Part shown: positions 1 to 6,190 of the stretch, piece by piece
How the letters are laid out: each line of letters begins with the position of its first letter
How positions within the stretch are numbered: position 1 is the stretch's first letter
NCBI GenBank assembly: GCA_028292835.1
Contig: JAQGLP010000101.1
Coordinates: forward strand, 1-8,715
Source of the DNA: Variovorax sp.
GTDB lineage: Bacteria; Pseudomonadota; Gammaproteobacteria; Burkholderiales; Burkholderiaceae_C
Length of the DNA: 8,715 bases
Direction: 5' to 3'
The notes under the pieces: model-generated
The model's database searches: none
What the model was told of the DNA's origin: nothing
Seen by the model: the letters and a program-made list of their open reading frames with translations, nothing else
Translations under genes and position numbers: made by a program

Positions 1-33
1 GTCATACAACAAGCGCAACATGAAGTTCACAGC

Positions 34-45
34 TTGCACTTGCAA
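34..45. promoter_or_regulatory. Short inverted repeat TTGCA-CT-TGCAA upstream of the FCD regulator
   Basis: A perfect 5-2-5 inverted repeat lies about 135 bases upstream of the regulator start. FCD regulators often bind short inverted repeats of this size near their own promoters, so it could be an operator. However, no convincing promoter was found beside it, there is no second copy, and a repeat this short can occur by chance. Confidence 0.2.
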
Positions 46-180
46 TGGCTCCTGGCGCCTGAACGACCTGACCTTGACCGCGCAGACCGCGCCCTGCCGT
101 CAAAGACAGGAAACCAGCCGTTTCAAACGACCTATCATCTGAAGATGTCCAATATGCCAAACATTCCTTCGGAGAGACGC

Positions 181-978
181 ATGGAGGCCGAACCGGTCTT
201 CCTTGGATCCATCAGCCGCATCGGCAAGCATGGCAAGGGCTTGGCGCACGAGCTGGTCGCCGCGTTCAGCGACAAGTTGCGCAGCGGCGCCATCAAGCCC
301 GGGGAAAGGCTTCCAACGGAGTCCGAGCTCATGCAGAGCTTTGGCGTGAGCCGCGGCGTGGTCCGCGAAGCCCTGTCCCGCCTGGGTGCCGCGGGGCTGG
401 TTCAAACTTTGCACGGCATCGGCACGTTTGCCCTGGAGCCCCAGGGCGAGAGCCGCTTTCGCATCGACTCGCCCTCCCCGGACGGCCTCGCGGACATGCT
501 CGACGTGCTCGAGTTGCGCGCGAGCCTGGAGTCGGACGCGGCAGGCTTGGCCGCGACGCGCAGAACGGATGAGCAGCTGAGCGACATGCGCAACGCACTG
601 GAAGATTTCGCGCGCCATCTGACGGCGGTCGGCGACACCGTGACCCCGGACTTCCGCTTCCATTTGGCGATCGCGCAGGCCACTGGAAACCGCTACTACG
701 GCGACCTGATGAGTCAACTCGGACTGGCCGTCATTCCAAAAACAAGAGTTTCATCCTCTTGGTTGGATGTCGAACATCGCATCCAGCACCTTCAAAAGGT
801 GAACCAGGAGCACCAGGACATTTACGCTGCGATCGAACGTTGCGATCCCGAGGCCGCGCGTGCCGCCATGCGCATCCATCTCGTCAACAGTCGCGAGCGC
901 CAGCGCAGGGCTTATGCGACTGCGCCAGAAATGCCTCAGCAATCACCGAATCAGGCCGCAACGCGAAGCCCTGATTGA
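181..978 (+). CDS. GntR-family transcriptional regulator, FCD (FadR-type) subfamily
   Basis: A 265-residue cytoplasmic DNA-binding regulator. An N-terminal winged helix-turn-helix spans about residues 20-85, with LPTESEL (44-50), SRGVVREAL (57-65) and the wing around HGIGTF. A helical FCD ligand domain follows (about 105-240). It has ELR (111-113) and the expected metal/ligand residues: D157 and H161 in DFRFHLAIAQATGN, then H211 and H233 near the C-terminus. FCD regulators of this type commonly sense sugar acids, lactate or other carboxylates. The ATG at 181 is chosen because GGAGAG (171-176) lies 4 bases upstream. The frame is open back to base 1, and in-frame starts at 34, 145 and 154 have no comparable ribosome binding site. 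The gene converges on gudD, so a role in aldarate catabolism is an inference from position. The effector is unknown. Confidence 0.9.
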   Translation: MEAEPVFLGSISRIGKHGKGLAHELVAAFSDKLRSGAIKPGERLPTESELMQSFGVSRGVVREALSRLGAAGLVQTLHGIGTFALEPQGESRFRIDSPSPDGLADMLDVLELRASLESDAAGLAATRRTDEQLSDMRNALEDFARHLTAVGDTVTPDFRFHLAIAQATGNRYYGDLMSQLGLAVIPKTRVSSSWLDVEHRIQHLQKVNQEHQDIYAAIERCDPEAARAAMRIHLVNSRERQRRAYATAPEMPQQSPNQAATRSPD

Positions 979-1005
979 GCGGCGGCGCTCATCGGCCGCC
1001 AAGCA

Positions 1006-1028
1006 GCTGCCCGGCGAGATCCGGCAGC
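1006..1028. other. GC-rich hairpin between the convergent regulator and gudD
   Basis: GCTG-C-CCGG pairs with CCGG-CAGC around a 6-base loop CGAGAT, giving eight pairs with one bulged C. A second stem, GGCGGC (981-986) with GCCGCC (995-1000), starts 2 bases after the regulator stop codon. Neither is followed by a T tract on either strand, so they are not classical intrinsic terminators. Their place between convergent genes makes a role in 3'-end formation possible. The rest of 979-1161 shows nothing recognisable. Confidence 0.25.
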
Positions 1029-1161
1029 ACAGCGCCGGGCCGCCGGCTGTGGCATGCGCTGGAGCGCTTGACCCCAGGATTGCGTTTTGCGGCTTGTCCG
1101 ACCTGCGGACATGGCGGTGGCACCAAGGCCTGGAACGACGTGGCGCTTGACCCGCATGGCC

Positions 1162-2496
1162 TCAACGATCAAATGCTGCGCGTTTCGGGTTGAACGTCCA
1201 GCCCGGCATCAGCGCCTGCATGGCGACCGCGTCGTCGCGCGCGCCCAGCCCGTGCGCCTGGTACAGCCGGTGCGCGCGCTCGACCTCGGCCATGTCGAGC
1301 TCGACGCCCAGGCCCGGCTTCTTCGGCACCTGCACCTGGCCGCCGACGATCTGCAGCGGCTCCTTCGTGAGGCGCTGGCCGTCCTGCCAGATCCAGTGTG
1401 TGTCGATCGCCGTGACGCGCCCCGGCGCGGCGGCGCCCACCTGCGTGAACATGGCGAGCGACACGTCGAAATGGTTGTTGGAATGCGAACCCCAGATCAG
1501 GCCCCAGTCGCGACAGGTCTGCGCCACGCGCACCGAGCCGGCCATCGTCCAGAAGTGCGGGTCGGCCAGCGGAATATCGACCGACTGCAGCGCCAGCGCG
1601 TGGCTGAGCTGCCGCCAGTCGGTGGCGATCATGTTTGTGGCGGTCGGCAGGCCCGTGGCGCGGCGGAACTCGGCCATCACCTCCCGGCCCGAGAATCCCT
1701 CCTCGGCGCCGCACGGGTCCTCGGCGTAGGCAACCACGCCGCGCAGGTCGCGCATCAGGCGGATGGCGTCCTTCAGCAGCCAGCCGCCGTTCGGGTCGAG
1801 CGTGATGCGCGCCCCGGGGAAGCGCTCGTGCAGCGCGGTCACGGCGTCGATCTCCTCCTCGCCGCGCAGCACACCGCCTTTGAGCTTGAAGTCATTGAAG
1901 CCATACTTTTCGCGCGCAGCTTCCGCGAGACGGACAATGGCTTGCGGTGTCATCGCCTTTTCGTGACGCAGTCGCGACCAGTCGTCGGCGGCGCCGGCGT
2001 CGGTCACGTAGGGCAGATCGGTCCTGCTTTTGTCGCCGACGTAGAACAAATAGCCCAGCATCTCGACCGATTCGCGCTGCTGGCCCTCGCCGAGCAGCGC
2101 GGCCACGGGCACCTCCAGGTGCTGACCGAGCAGGTCGAGCAACGCTGACTCGATGGCGGTCACGGCATGGATCGTGGTGCGCAGGTCGAAGGTCTGCAGC
2201 CCGCGCCCGCCGGCGTCGCGGTCTGCGAACTGACGCTGCACCTGCTGCAGAATGCGATGGTGGGCACCGATCGGCTGGCCGACGACCAGTGCCTGGGCGT
2301 CTTCGAGCGTCTGGCGGATCTTCTCGCCGCCGGGCACTTCGCCAACGCCGGTGTGCCCCGCGCTGTCGGTGAGGATGAGCAGGTTGCGGGTGAAGAAAGG
2401 GCCGTGGGCACCGCTCAAGTTCAGCAGCATGCTGTCGCGGCCGGCGACCGGAATCACGCGCAAAGCAGCGACCAAAGGGGTGGGTGATGTGGACAT
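1162..2496 (-). CDS. gudD: D-glucarate dehydratase (enolase superfamily)
   Basis: Removes water from D-glucarate (and probably L-idarate) to give 5-dehydro-4-deoxy-D-glucarate, the first step of cytoplasmic aldarate breakdown. The protein has 444 residues, about the usual family length. All catalytic residues known from the E. coli enzyme are visible at nearly the same numbers: the KxK pair K204/K206 in FKLKGG; Mg2+ ligands D234 (LDPNGG), E259 (YAEDP) and N288 (ATNMIATDW); and the D312/H338 dyad (LADPHFW, WGSHSNNH). The ATG at 2496 fits the family N-terminus. The frame stays open to 2658, but that stretch is antisense-phase noise over the preceding bug gene. A GTG at 2529 is also in frame. 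Neither start has a clear Shine-Dalgarno sequence. It is the last gene of the operon, 52 bases after bug. Glucarate and galactarate dehydratase activities cannot be fully separated by eye, but the motif match is to glucarate dehydratase. Confidence 0.95.
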   Translation of the reverse strand: MSTSPTPLVAALRVIPVAGRDSMLLNLSGAHGPFFTRNLLILTDSAGHTGVGEVPGGEKIRQTLEDAQALVVGQPIGAHHRILQQVQRQFADRDAGGRGLQTFDLRTTIHAVTAIESALLDLLGQHLEVPVAALLGEGQQRESVEMLGYLFYVGDKSRTDLPYVTDAGAADDWSRLRHEKAMTPQAIVRLAEAAREKYGFNDFKLKGGVLRGEEEIDAVTALHERFPGARITLDPNGGWLLKDAIRLMRDLRGVVAYAEDPCGAEEGFSGREVMAEFRRATGLPTATNMIATDWRQLSHALALQSVDIPLADPHFWTMAGSVRVAQTCRDWGLIWGSHSNNHFDVSLAMFTQVGAAAPGRVTAIDTHWIWQDGQRLTKEPLQIVGGQVQVPKKPGLGVELDMAEVERAHRLYQAHGLGARDDAVAMQALMPGWTFNPKRAAFDR

Positions 2497-2548
2497 GGCA
2501 GTGATCTGCTTGAGTTGAAGGGTGAACACGCAAGCGGGCCGCGCGCGG

Positions 2549-3511
2549 TCAGTCGATCGTGATTTTTCCGGTCTCGATGACCTTCTTCCAGCGGGCGAAC
2601 TCCTGCTGCTGGAAGGTTGCGAACTGCGCCGGCGTGTTGGCCACCACTTCAAGACCAATCGCCGTGAATTGCGCCTTCACCGCCGGATCGTTCAGGGCCG
2701 CGATCATCGAGTCGTGGGCCTTGGTGCGGACATCCGCCGGCAGCCCCTTGGGCGCAACGATTGCCTGCCAGGAATAGACCTCGACGCCCTTCACACCGGC
2801 TTCTGCCATGGTCGGGATGTCAGGCAGCACGGGGGAGCGCTTTTCGCCAGTGACCGCCAGCGCCTTGAGCTTGCCGGCATTGATGTTCTGCACGACCGCG
2901 TTGACATTCTGGAACGAGGCGTCCACCTGGCCTCCCAGCAGGTCGGTGATCGCCGGGGCACCTCCCTTGTAGGGAACATGCAAGCCCGTGGTGCTGGTTT
3001 GCTGCCAGAACAGTTCGGCCGTCAGGTGGTCGCTCGACCCATTGCCCGACGAGGCGAACGTCATCTTGCCGGGGTTCTTCTTTTCATAGGCGATCACGTC
3101 GGCCACTGTCTTGTGCGGCGAGTTCGCTGGGACCACGAAGACGTTGGGTGCCTGCACCGCCACAGTGATGGTGTCGAAGTCCTTCAAGGCGTCATATTGC
3201 ATGCCCTTGATCAGGTGCGGCGCAATCACCAACGGGCCAAGCGATGTGACGAGGAACGTCGTCCCATCCGGCGCCGCACGCTTCACCTGCGTCGCGCCAA
3301 TCGTGCCCGTGGCACCCGCCTTGTTGTCGACCAGGAATGGCTGACCCAGGGTGCTAGTCAACTTGGGGCCGATGGCGCGCGCCACCATGTCGGTCGACCC
3401 GCCTGCCGGGAAAGGCACTACAAGGGTGACTGGCTTCGAAGGCCAGACCTGGGCGTGAACGCCCGCGGTTGCCAAGATGCCGATGGTCAGAATACTGAGA
3501 AATCTCTTCAT
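2549..3511 (-). CDS. Bug/TctC-family periplasmic substrate-binding protein
   Basis: A 320-residue extracytoplasmic receptor of the Bug (tripartite tricarboxylate) family. A Sec signal peptide covers residues 1-20 and probably ends at GVHA before QVWPSKP. Family hallmarks follow in order: PFPAGGSTD (33-41), VDNKAGATGT (61-70) and VPYKGGAPAITDLLGGQVD (179-197), which are the loops that grip a carboxylate ligand through bridging waters. The ATG at 3511 has a strong AGGAG (3518-3522 on the complement) 6 bases away. It lies 23 bases after the broken kdgD and 52 bases before gudD, all on the same strand, so it was probably transcribed with them. The position suggests an aldarate such as glucarate or galactarate as ligand, which is inference. 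No TctA/TctB membrane genes are in the window, as is common for orphan Bug receptors, so its partner must lie elsewhere. Confidence 0.93.
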   Translation of the reverse strand: MKRFLSILTIGILATAGVHAQVWPSKPVTLVVPFPAGGSTDMVARAIGPKLTSTLGQPFLVDNKAGATGTIGATQVKRAAPDGTTFLVTSLGPLVIAPHLIKGMQYDALKDFDTITVAVQAPNVFVVPANSPHKTVADVIAYEKKNPGKMTFASSGNGSSDHLTAELFWQQTSTTGLHVPYKGGAPAITDLLGGQVDASFQNVNAVVQNINAGKLKALAVTGEKRSPVLPDIPTMAEAGVKGVEVYSWQAIVAPKGLPADVRTKAHDSMIAALNDPAVKAQFTAIGLEVVANTPAQFATFQQQEFARWKKVIETGKITID

Positions 3512-3534
3512 GTTTGTCTCCTCTGGAACTTAAA

Positions 3535-3931
3535 TTACTGAGAACCGAGCTTCGAGATCAGATGCCCGAGTTCGTCGAACTCGTGCGGCTTCAGTTCAGA
3601 CAGAGGCGGGCGGACAGGACACTCCGCTTCCTGTGCGTACTTGATCGCCAGCATCGCGCCGCCGCCCGCCCGCACCGGCAATAATGGGCATGCGACCTCG
3701 GCAGGTCTGCACGGCGGTGCGCACGACCTCGCTGTATTTCTGCGGTTCAAGCGAGAAGAACTCCCCGGTACCGCCGGCTGTAAAGAGCGCTGTGGCACCG
3801 TAGTGCATAAGCCACTGGAGACGCTCTACGCAGGGCTTCGGTGCGAACCGGAGGTCAGCATCGAAATCGATCAGCGGAAATGACAGCAGTCCGTACGAGA
3901 TCGTCTGCTTGAGTTCCTGCGGTGTGGTCAC
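3535..3931 (-). pseudogene. kdgD: 5-dehydro-4-deoxyglucarate dehydratase, broken by frameshift and internal deletion
   Basis: The intact enzyme (DapA-like aldolase family, about 300 residues) converts 5-dehydro-4-deoxyglucarate, the product of GudD, to 2,5-dioxopentanoate, releasing CO2 and water. Only the two ends survive. The N-terminal part starts at GTG 3931 (TTPQELKQ, SYGLLSFPLIDFD, TGGTGEFFSL-type segment FTAGGTGEFFSLEP, then MPIIAGAGG). The frame then slips by one base in a GC-rich run near 3658-3672 and continues as GAMLAIKYAQEAE. Near 3619-3624 it jumps straight to the family C-terminus (CPVRPPLSELKPHEFDELG, ending KLGSQ). About 170 residues are missing, including the region carrying the Schiff-base lysine. 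It is the first gene after the operator-bearing promoter and ends 23 bases before bug. The assignment rests on recalled family sequence and on the operon context. Confidence 0.85.
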
Positions 3932-3955
3932 TGTGACTTCTGGATGTGTGGAAAT

Positions 3956-3971
3956 ACGGTAGCGCTACCGT
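3956..3971. promoter_or_regulatory. LacI-type operator, site 1 (perfect 16-bp palindrome)
   Basis: ACGGTAGCGCTACCGT is a perfect palindrome with the central CpG-containing core typical of LacI-family operators. It sits between the predicted transcription start and the kdgD start codon. Its centre is 27 bases from that of site 2. The presumed binder is the LacI-family repressor encoded next door. Confidence 0.75.
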
Positions 3972-3982
3972 GTCAGCACGTT

Positions 3983-4010
3983 ATGGTAGCGCTACCTTTT
4001 TTGCGGTCAA
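3983..4010 (-). promoter_or_regulatory. Predicted sigma70 promoter of the kdgD-bug-gudD operon
   Basis: On the minus strand, TTGACC (4010-4005) is a five-of-six -35 box. It is followed after 16 bases by TACCAT (3988-3983), a four-of-six -10 box. The DNA just upstream is AT-rich with a run of seven A (UP-element-like). The predicted transcript would start near 3976, about 45 bases before the kdgD GTG. Operator site 2 overlaps the spacer and -10 box, and site 1 lies just downstream of the predicted start, as expected for a repressed promoter. Confidence 0.55.
3985..3996. promoter_or_regulatory. LacI-type operator, site 2 (perfect 12-bp palindrome)
   Basis: GGTAGCGCTACC repeats the 12-base core of site 1 exactly. 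It overlaps the predicted -10 box and the spacer of the operon promoter, so occupancy should block RNA polymerase directly. Confidence 0.75.
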
Positions 4011-4064
4011 GTTTTTTTGATTAGGTACTTATCCTCAATGCATCGACTGAGGGTTTTAAAAGAC

Positions 4065-4078
4065 CGGTAGCTTTACCG
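4065..4078. promoter_or_regulatory. Degenerate LacI-type operator, site 3
   Basis: CGGTAGCTTTACCG keeps both outer CGGTA/TACCG arms of site 1 but has an altered centre (GCTT instead of GCGC). It lies 81 bases upstream of site 2, between the promoter and the end of the lacI-type gene. It could be an auxiliary, lower-affinity site. Confidence 0.45.
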
Positions 4079-4122
4079 TGCAATTAAGTTCACGCCCAGC
4101 GGCCGTCGGACCGCGATCCGCC

Positions 4123-5157
4123 TCAGGCGCTCTCGCGCTCCACAATCGTGAAGCCCACGTCCACCACTGTGGGGCCGCCCGGACGACCTTCTGCCCGATC
4201 GATGATGAAGCGTGCCGCCTGTCGTCCAATGGCATGGCCATCGACGCGCACGGATGTCATCGAGGGCTCCAGATCGGCGGCAAAGTCGAGATCTCCGAAG
4301 CCCACGATGGCAAGCTGTCCAGGCACTGCGATGTTCCGCGAGCGCGCTTCGATCATCACGCCGAGCGCCAGCAGATCCGAACTGCAGAACACCGCATCGA
4401 ACTTCTTCCCGGCCTTGAGCAGCTCGGCCAGCGCGCCACGCCCGCTCTTGAGCGTCGTGGGCGCAGGCACTGTCACCGAGCACACCTCCGGAAGCCCGGC
4501 GGCGCGGGCTGCAGCCTCGAACGCATGCTGGCGCCTTACCGAGCGTTCGTCATCGCCAGCGACCATGGCAAACCGGCGTCTGTCTTTCTTGCGGAGGTAA
4601 TCGACGACTGCACCACCGACGTCCACGTGTGAGAACCCCACCAGCATGTCGAGCGGAGTCGGCGTCAGGTCCCAGGTCTCCACCAGCGGGATACCGGCAG
4701 CGAGCAGGCGTTTGCGCCCCGGCGCCGAATGCATGATGCCCGTCAGCACGATACCGTCCGGGCGTCGTCCGATGATGGCCTCGAGCAGCGCATCCTCGCG
4801 CGAATTCACGTAGCCGCTTTGTCCAAGCATCAACTGGTAGTCGTGCTCGGCCAACGCCTGCGTTAACGCCTGGATCGTCTGCAGGAACACCGGGCCGGTG
4901 ATGGTGGGCACGACCGCTGCCACTAACCTGCTCCGGGCGGAGGCCAAGCCTCCGGCCAGACCATTGCGAACATAGCCGGTGCGGCGGACGGCGTCGCTGA
5001 CCTTCTGGAGAACGTCAGCAGACACCTGCGAAGGTGTGCTGAGCGCGCGCGATGCGGTGATGGGTGCGACCCCGGCCAGCTTTGCGACGTCGTGGAGGGT
5101 GACAGCGCCACTGCCGCGGCGAGCGCGGCGCGCGGCGGGGAGAACATCGGGCTTCAT
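4123..5157 (-). CDS. LacI-family repressor, gluconate (GntR-type) subgroup
   Basis: A 344-residue cytoplasmic repressor. The helix-turn-helix is at about residues 20-39 (TLHDVAKLAGVAPITASRAL). The hinge helix follows around 62-77 (VRNGLAGGLASARSR), then a periplasmic-binding-protein-like sensor domain to the C-terminus. Landmarks there include GIVLTG (135-140), FCSSDLLALGV (257-267) and VGFGDLDFA (285-293). The wording is closest to the gluconate-operon repressors of this family, so the inducer is probably gluconate or a related sugar acid; this is inference. The ATG at 5157 puts the HTH at the usual distance. A TTG at 5175 is also in frame but would add six unlikely residues. A GGA precedes the ATG, so the ribosome site is weak. 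An operator copy 21-33 bases upstream suggests self-repression, and three more copies lie between this gene and the operon it presumably controls. Confidence 0.93.
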   Translation of the reverse strand: MKPDVLPAARRARRGSGAVTLHDVAKLAGVAPITASRALSTPSQVSADVLQKVSDAVRRTGYVRNGLAGGLASARSRLVAAVVPTITGPVFLQTIQALTQALAEHDYQLMLGQSGYVNSREDALLEAIIGRRPDGIVLTGIMHSAPGRKRLLAAGIPLVETWDLTPTPLDMLVGFSHVDVGGAVVDYLRKKDRRRFAMVAGDDERSVRRQHAFEAAARAAGLPEVCSVTVPAPTTLKSGRGALAELLKAGKKFDAVFCSSDLLALGVMIEARSRNIAVPGQLAIVGFGDLDFAADLEPSMTSVRVDGHAIGRQAARFIIDRAEGRPGGPTVVDVGFTIVERESA

Positions 5158-5177
5158 GAGTCCAATTCTATGCAATT

Positions 5178-5190
5178 GATAGCGCTACCG
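5178..5190. promoter_or_regulatory. LacI-type operator, site 4, upstream of the repressor gene
   Basis: GATAGCGCTACCG matches 12 of 13 bases of the site 1 sequence and keeps the perfect TAGCGCTA core (5180-5187). It lies 21-33 bases upstream of the repressor ATG, over the place where its promoter or early leader should be. This points to autoregulation. No clean -35/-10 pair was identified here. Confidence 0.65.
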
Positions 5191-5266
5191 CCAACGGTTA
5201 AAAGACAAATCGCGTTCGTAAACAGGCGCTCGCGGTCGGCGCGCGTCAAGGTAGCTGTCGCCTCGT

Positions 5267-5695
5267 TCATGCAGCCAAGGGCTGTATGTTTACTGACATC
5301 GAATGCGTCTGCACGATACAGTCGCGCTCAGGGTTGAGGGTCACCGCGCCGATGGGTGACCAGTTGCGGGTCGGTCCGGACCAGCGCGCCGGGTTGAGCG
5401 CCCGGACCCGGGTGTACAGCTCGTGGGGAGCAGCCAGGATGGCGTAGTCTTCACCGGCGTGACGCTGCGCAGGACTGACGTAGCGAATGCCGCTGTGTCG
5501 ATGGTCATGGTCGTACCAACGCACGAAGCCGCCCGCCCGGGAGCGCGCATGCTCGAGATTGCCGAAGCCCTTGGCGGGGAATTCCGGGCGGTACTTGGCC
5601 GTGCGGAACAACGATTCCGCATGGGCGTTGTCATCGCTCACACGAGGCCGCGAGTACGACGGCTTCACGCCCAGCCAGTGAAGCATCGCCAGTCG
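5267..5695 (-). pseudogene. IS3-family transposase (orfB), C-terminal fragment
   Basis: About 140 residues of the rve/integrase catalytic domain end. It starts around GVKPSYSRPRVSDDNAHAES and runs through FVRWYDHDHRHSGIRYVSP, PAQRHAGED and PARWSGPTRNWSPIG to NPERD. The E of DDNAHAES, with the lysine seven residues later, is the third acidic residue of the DDE triad. The first two aspartates lie in the deleted part, so it cannot be an active transposase. It begins immediately after the first few orfB codons (ATG ATC GGC CTC), in a different frame, which marks a deletion junction near 5686-5698. The tail after NPERD is longer than usual, perhaps because the native stop was lost. Confidence 0.82.
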
Positions 5696-5702
5696 AGGCC
5701 GA

Positions 5703-5860
5703 TCATTCGTCCTCGCCTCGGTTGAAGATCGCCGACACTTTTTTTAACAGGACCAGGAGGGCCGCAGTCTCCGCCAGCGCCCGGTCCTTGCGCAGCAGGT
5801 CGCGCTCCAACTCCTTGATGCGCATGGCGCAGGCCCGAGCCTCCTAAGGTTCGGCCAGCG
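5703..5860 (-). pseudogene. IS3-family orfA, 3' fragment
   Basis: The last 50 or so codons of the helix-turn-helix/leucine-zipper protein that precedes the IS3 transposase. Reading on the minus strand gives MRIKELERDLLRKDRALAE, then TAALLVLLKKV and the acidic end NRGEDE. This matches the usual coiled-coil tail of orfA products in this IS3 subgroup. The LKK codons contain a run of seven A (5739-5745), a typical -1 slippery site used to make the OrfAB fusion transposase. The stop TGA (5703-5705) overlaps an ATG in ATGA, the normal junction with orfB. The 5' part, including the DNA-binding domain, is absent. Confidence 0.75.
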
Positions 5861-5861
5861 C

Positions 5862-6190
5862 GGAGCTTCGGGGGCCGTCAATTCGATGTTCAAGAAGACA
5901 TAGCCGGTGCGTCCTTGGGCCGCCGCAAAAGCACGCGGTTGATCACCGAAATGATGACGCCGTCGTTCATTTGCAGTTCGTAAATGGCATTGAGATCCAC
6001 TGAGCCATTGCGGCGCACCAGCTGCCGGTCGGCGCCTCCCGCCAGCATGGTGCCGCGCAGGCCCAGCCCTTTGAAAGTACCTCCGGTAATCGGCACCATG
6101 AGTGTTCGCCAAGTGGCGATACCCCGAGCTGCAAGGTGGCGCCAGGTCGACGATTGATTCGTAGACGAATTCCGTCCTTGGCAATGCCAT
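5862..6190 (-). pseudogene. DUF3237-domain protein, three frameshifts and truncated at the IS edge
   Basis: DUF3237 proteins are small barrel-like proteins of unknown biochemical role, often found near aromatic or sugar-acid catabolic genes. The pieces on the minus strand are, in order: MALPRTEFVYESIVDLAPP from ATG 6190; LQLGVSPLGE in a second frame; MVPITGGTFKGLGLRG with MLAGGADRQLV and DLNAIYELQMNDG in a third frame; then GYVFLNIELTAPEAPRW back in the first frame. Frame changes lie near 6133-6142, 6099-6108 and 5908-5920. The product stops being recognisable where the IS remnant begins (about 5862), so the C-terminal 25 or so residues are lost. No Shine-Dalgarno sequence is seen before the ATG. 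The family assignment rests on the VPITGG and GGADRQLV motifs. Confidence 0.75.

Larger units (their letters stand above)
5267..5865 (-). mobile_element. IS3-family insertion sequence remnant with internal deletion
   Basis: The remnant reads orfA 3' end, orfA stop, a few codons of orfB, then the orfB C-terminus. The whole middle of orfB is gone. The left limit is set by the orfB stop; the true end may lie slightly beyond it. The right limit is placed where the DUF3237 reading frame stops making sense (about 5855-5870). No terminal inverted repeats or target duplications could be identified, partly because the orfA start is missing. The element lies about 110 bases upstream of the lacI-type repressor gene and abuts a decayed DUF3237 gene. 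Confidence 0.8.

Noticed and set aside
34..180. Longer start for the FCD regulator (TTG 34, ATG 145 or ATG 154)
   Set aside because: These starts lack a good ribosome binding site, while ATG 181 has GGAGAG at a suitable distance and gives a usual FCD protein length.
1087..2148. Long plus-strand open frame antisense to gudD
   Set aside because: Arg/Ala/His-rich translation with no family features. It is the mirror of a highly conserved enzyme in GC-rich DNA.
2497..2658. N-terminal extension of the gudD frame by 54 codons
   Set aside because: It overlaps the end of the bug gene on the same strand in another frame, has low-complexity Arg/Ser-rich content and does not match the family N-terminus, which begins at the ATG at 2496.
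2522..3541. Long plus-strand open frame antisense to the first bug gene
   Set aside because: Its composition is typical of a shadow frame, and the minus-strand frame has a signal peptide, Shine-Dalgarno sequence and Bug motifs.
5154..5270. 38-codon minus-strand frame from ATG 5270 whose TGA overlaps the repressor ATG as ATGA
   Set aside because: The overlap is suggestive of a leader peptide or a lost DUF3237 tail, but there is no ribosome binding site and no recognisable similarity. The frame also runs through the putative operator.
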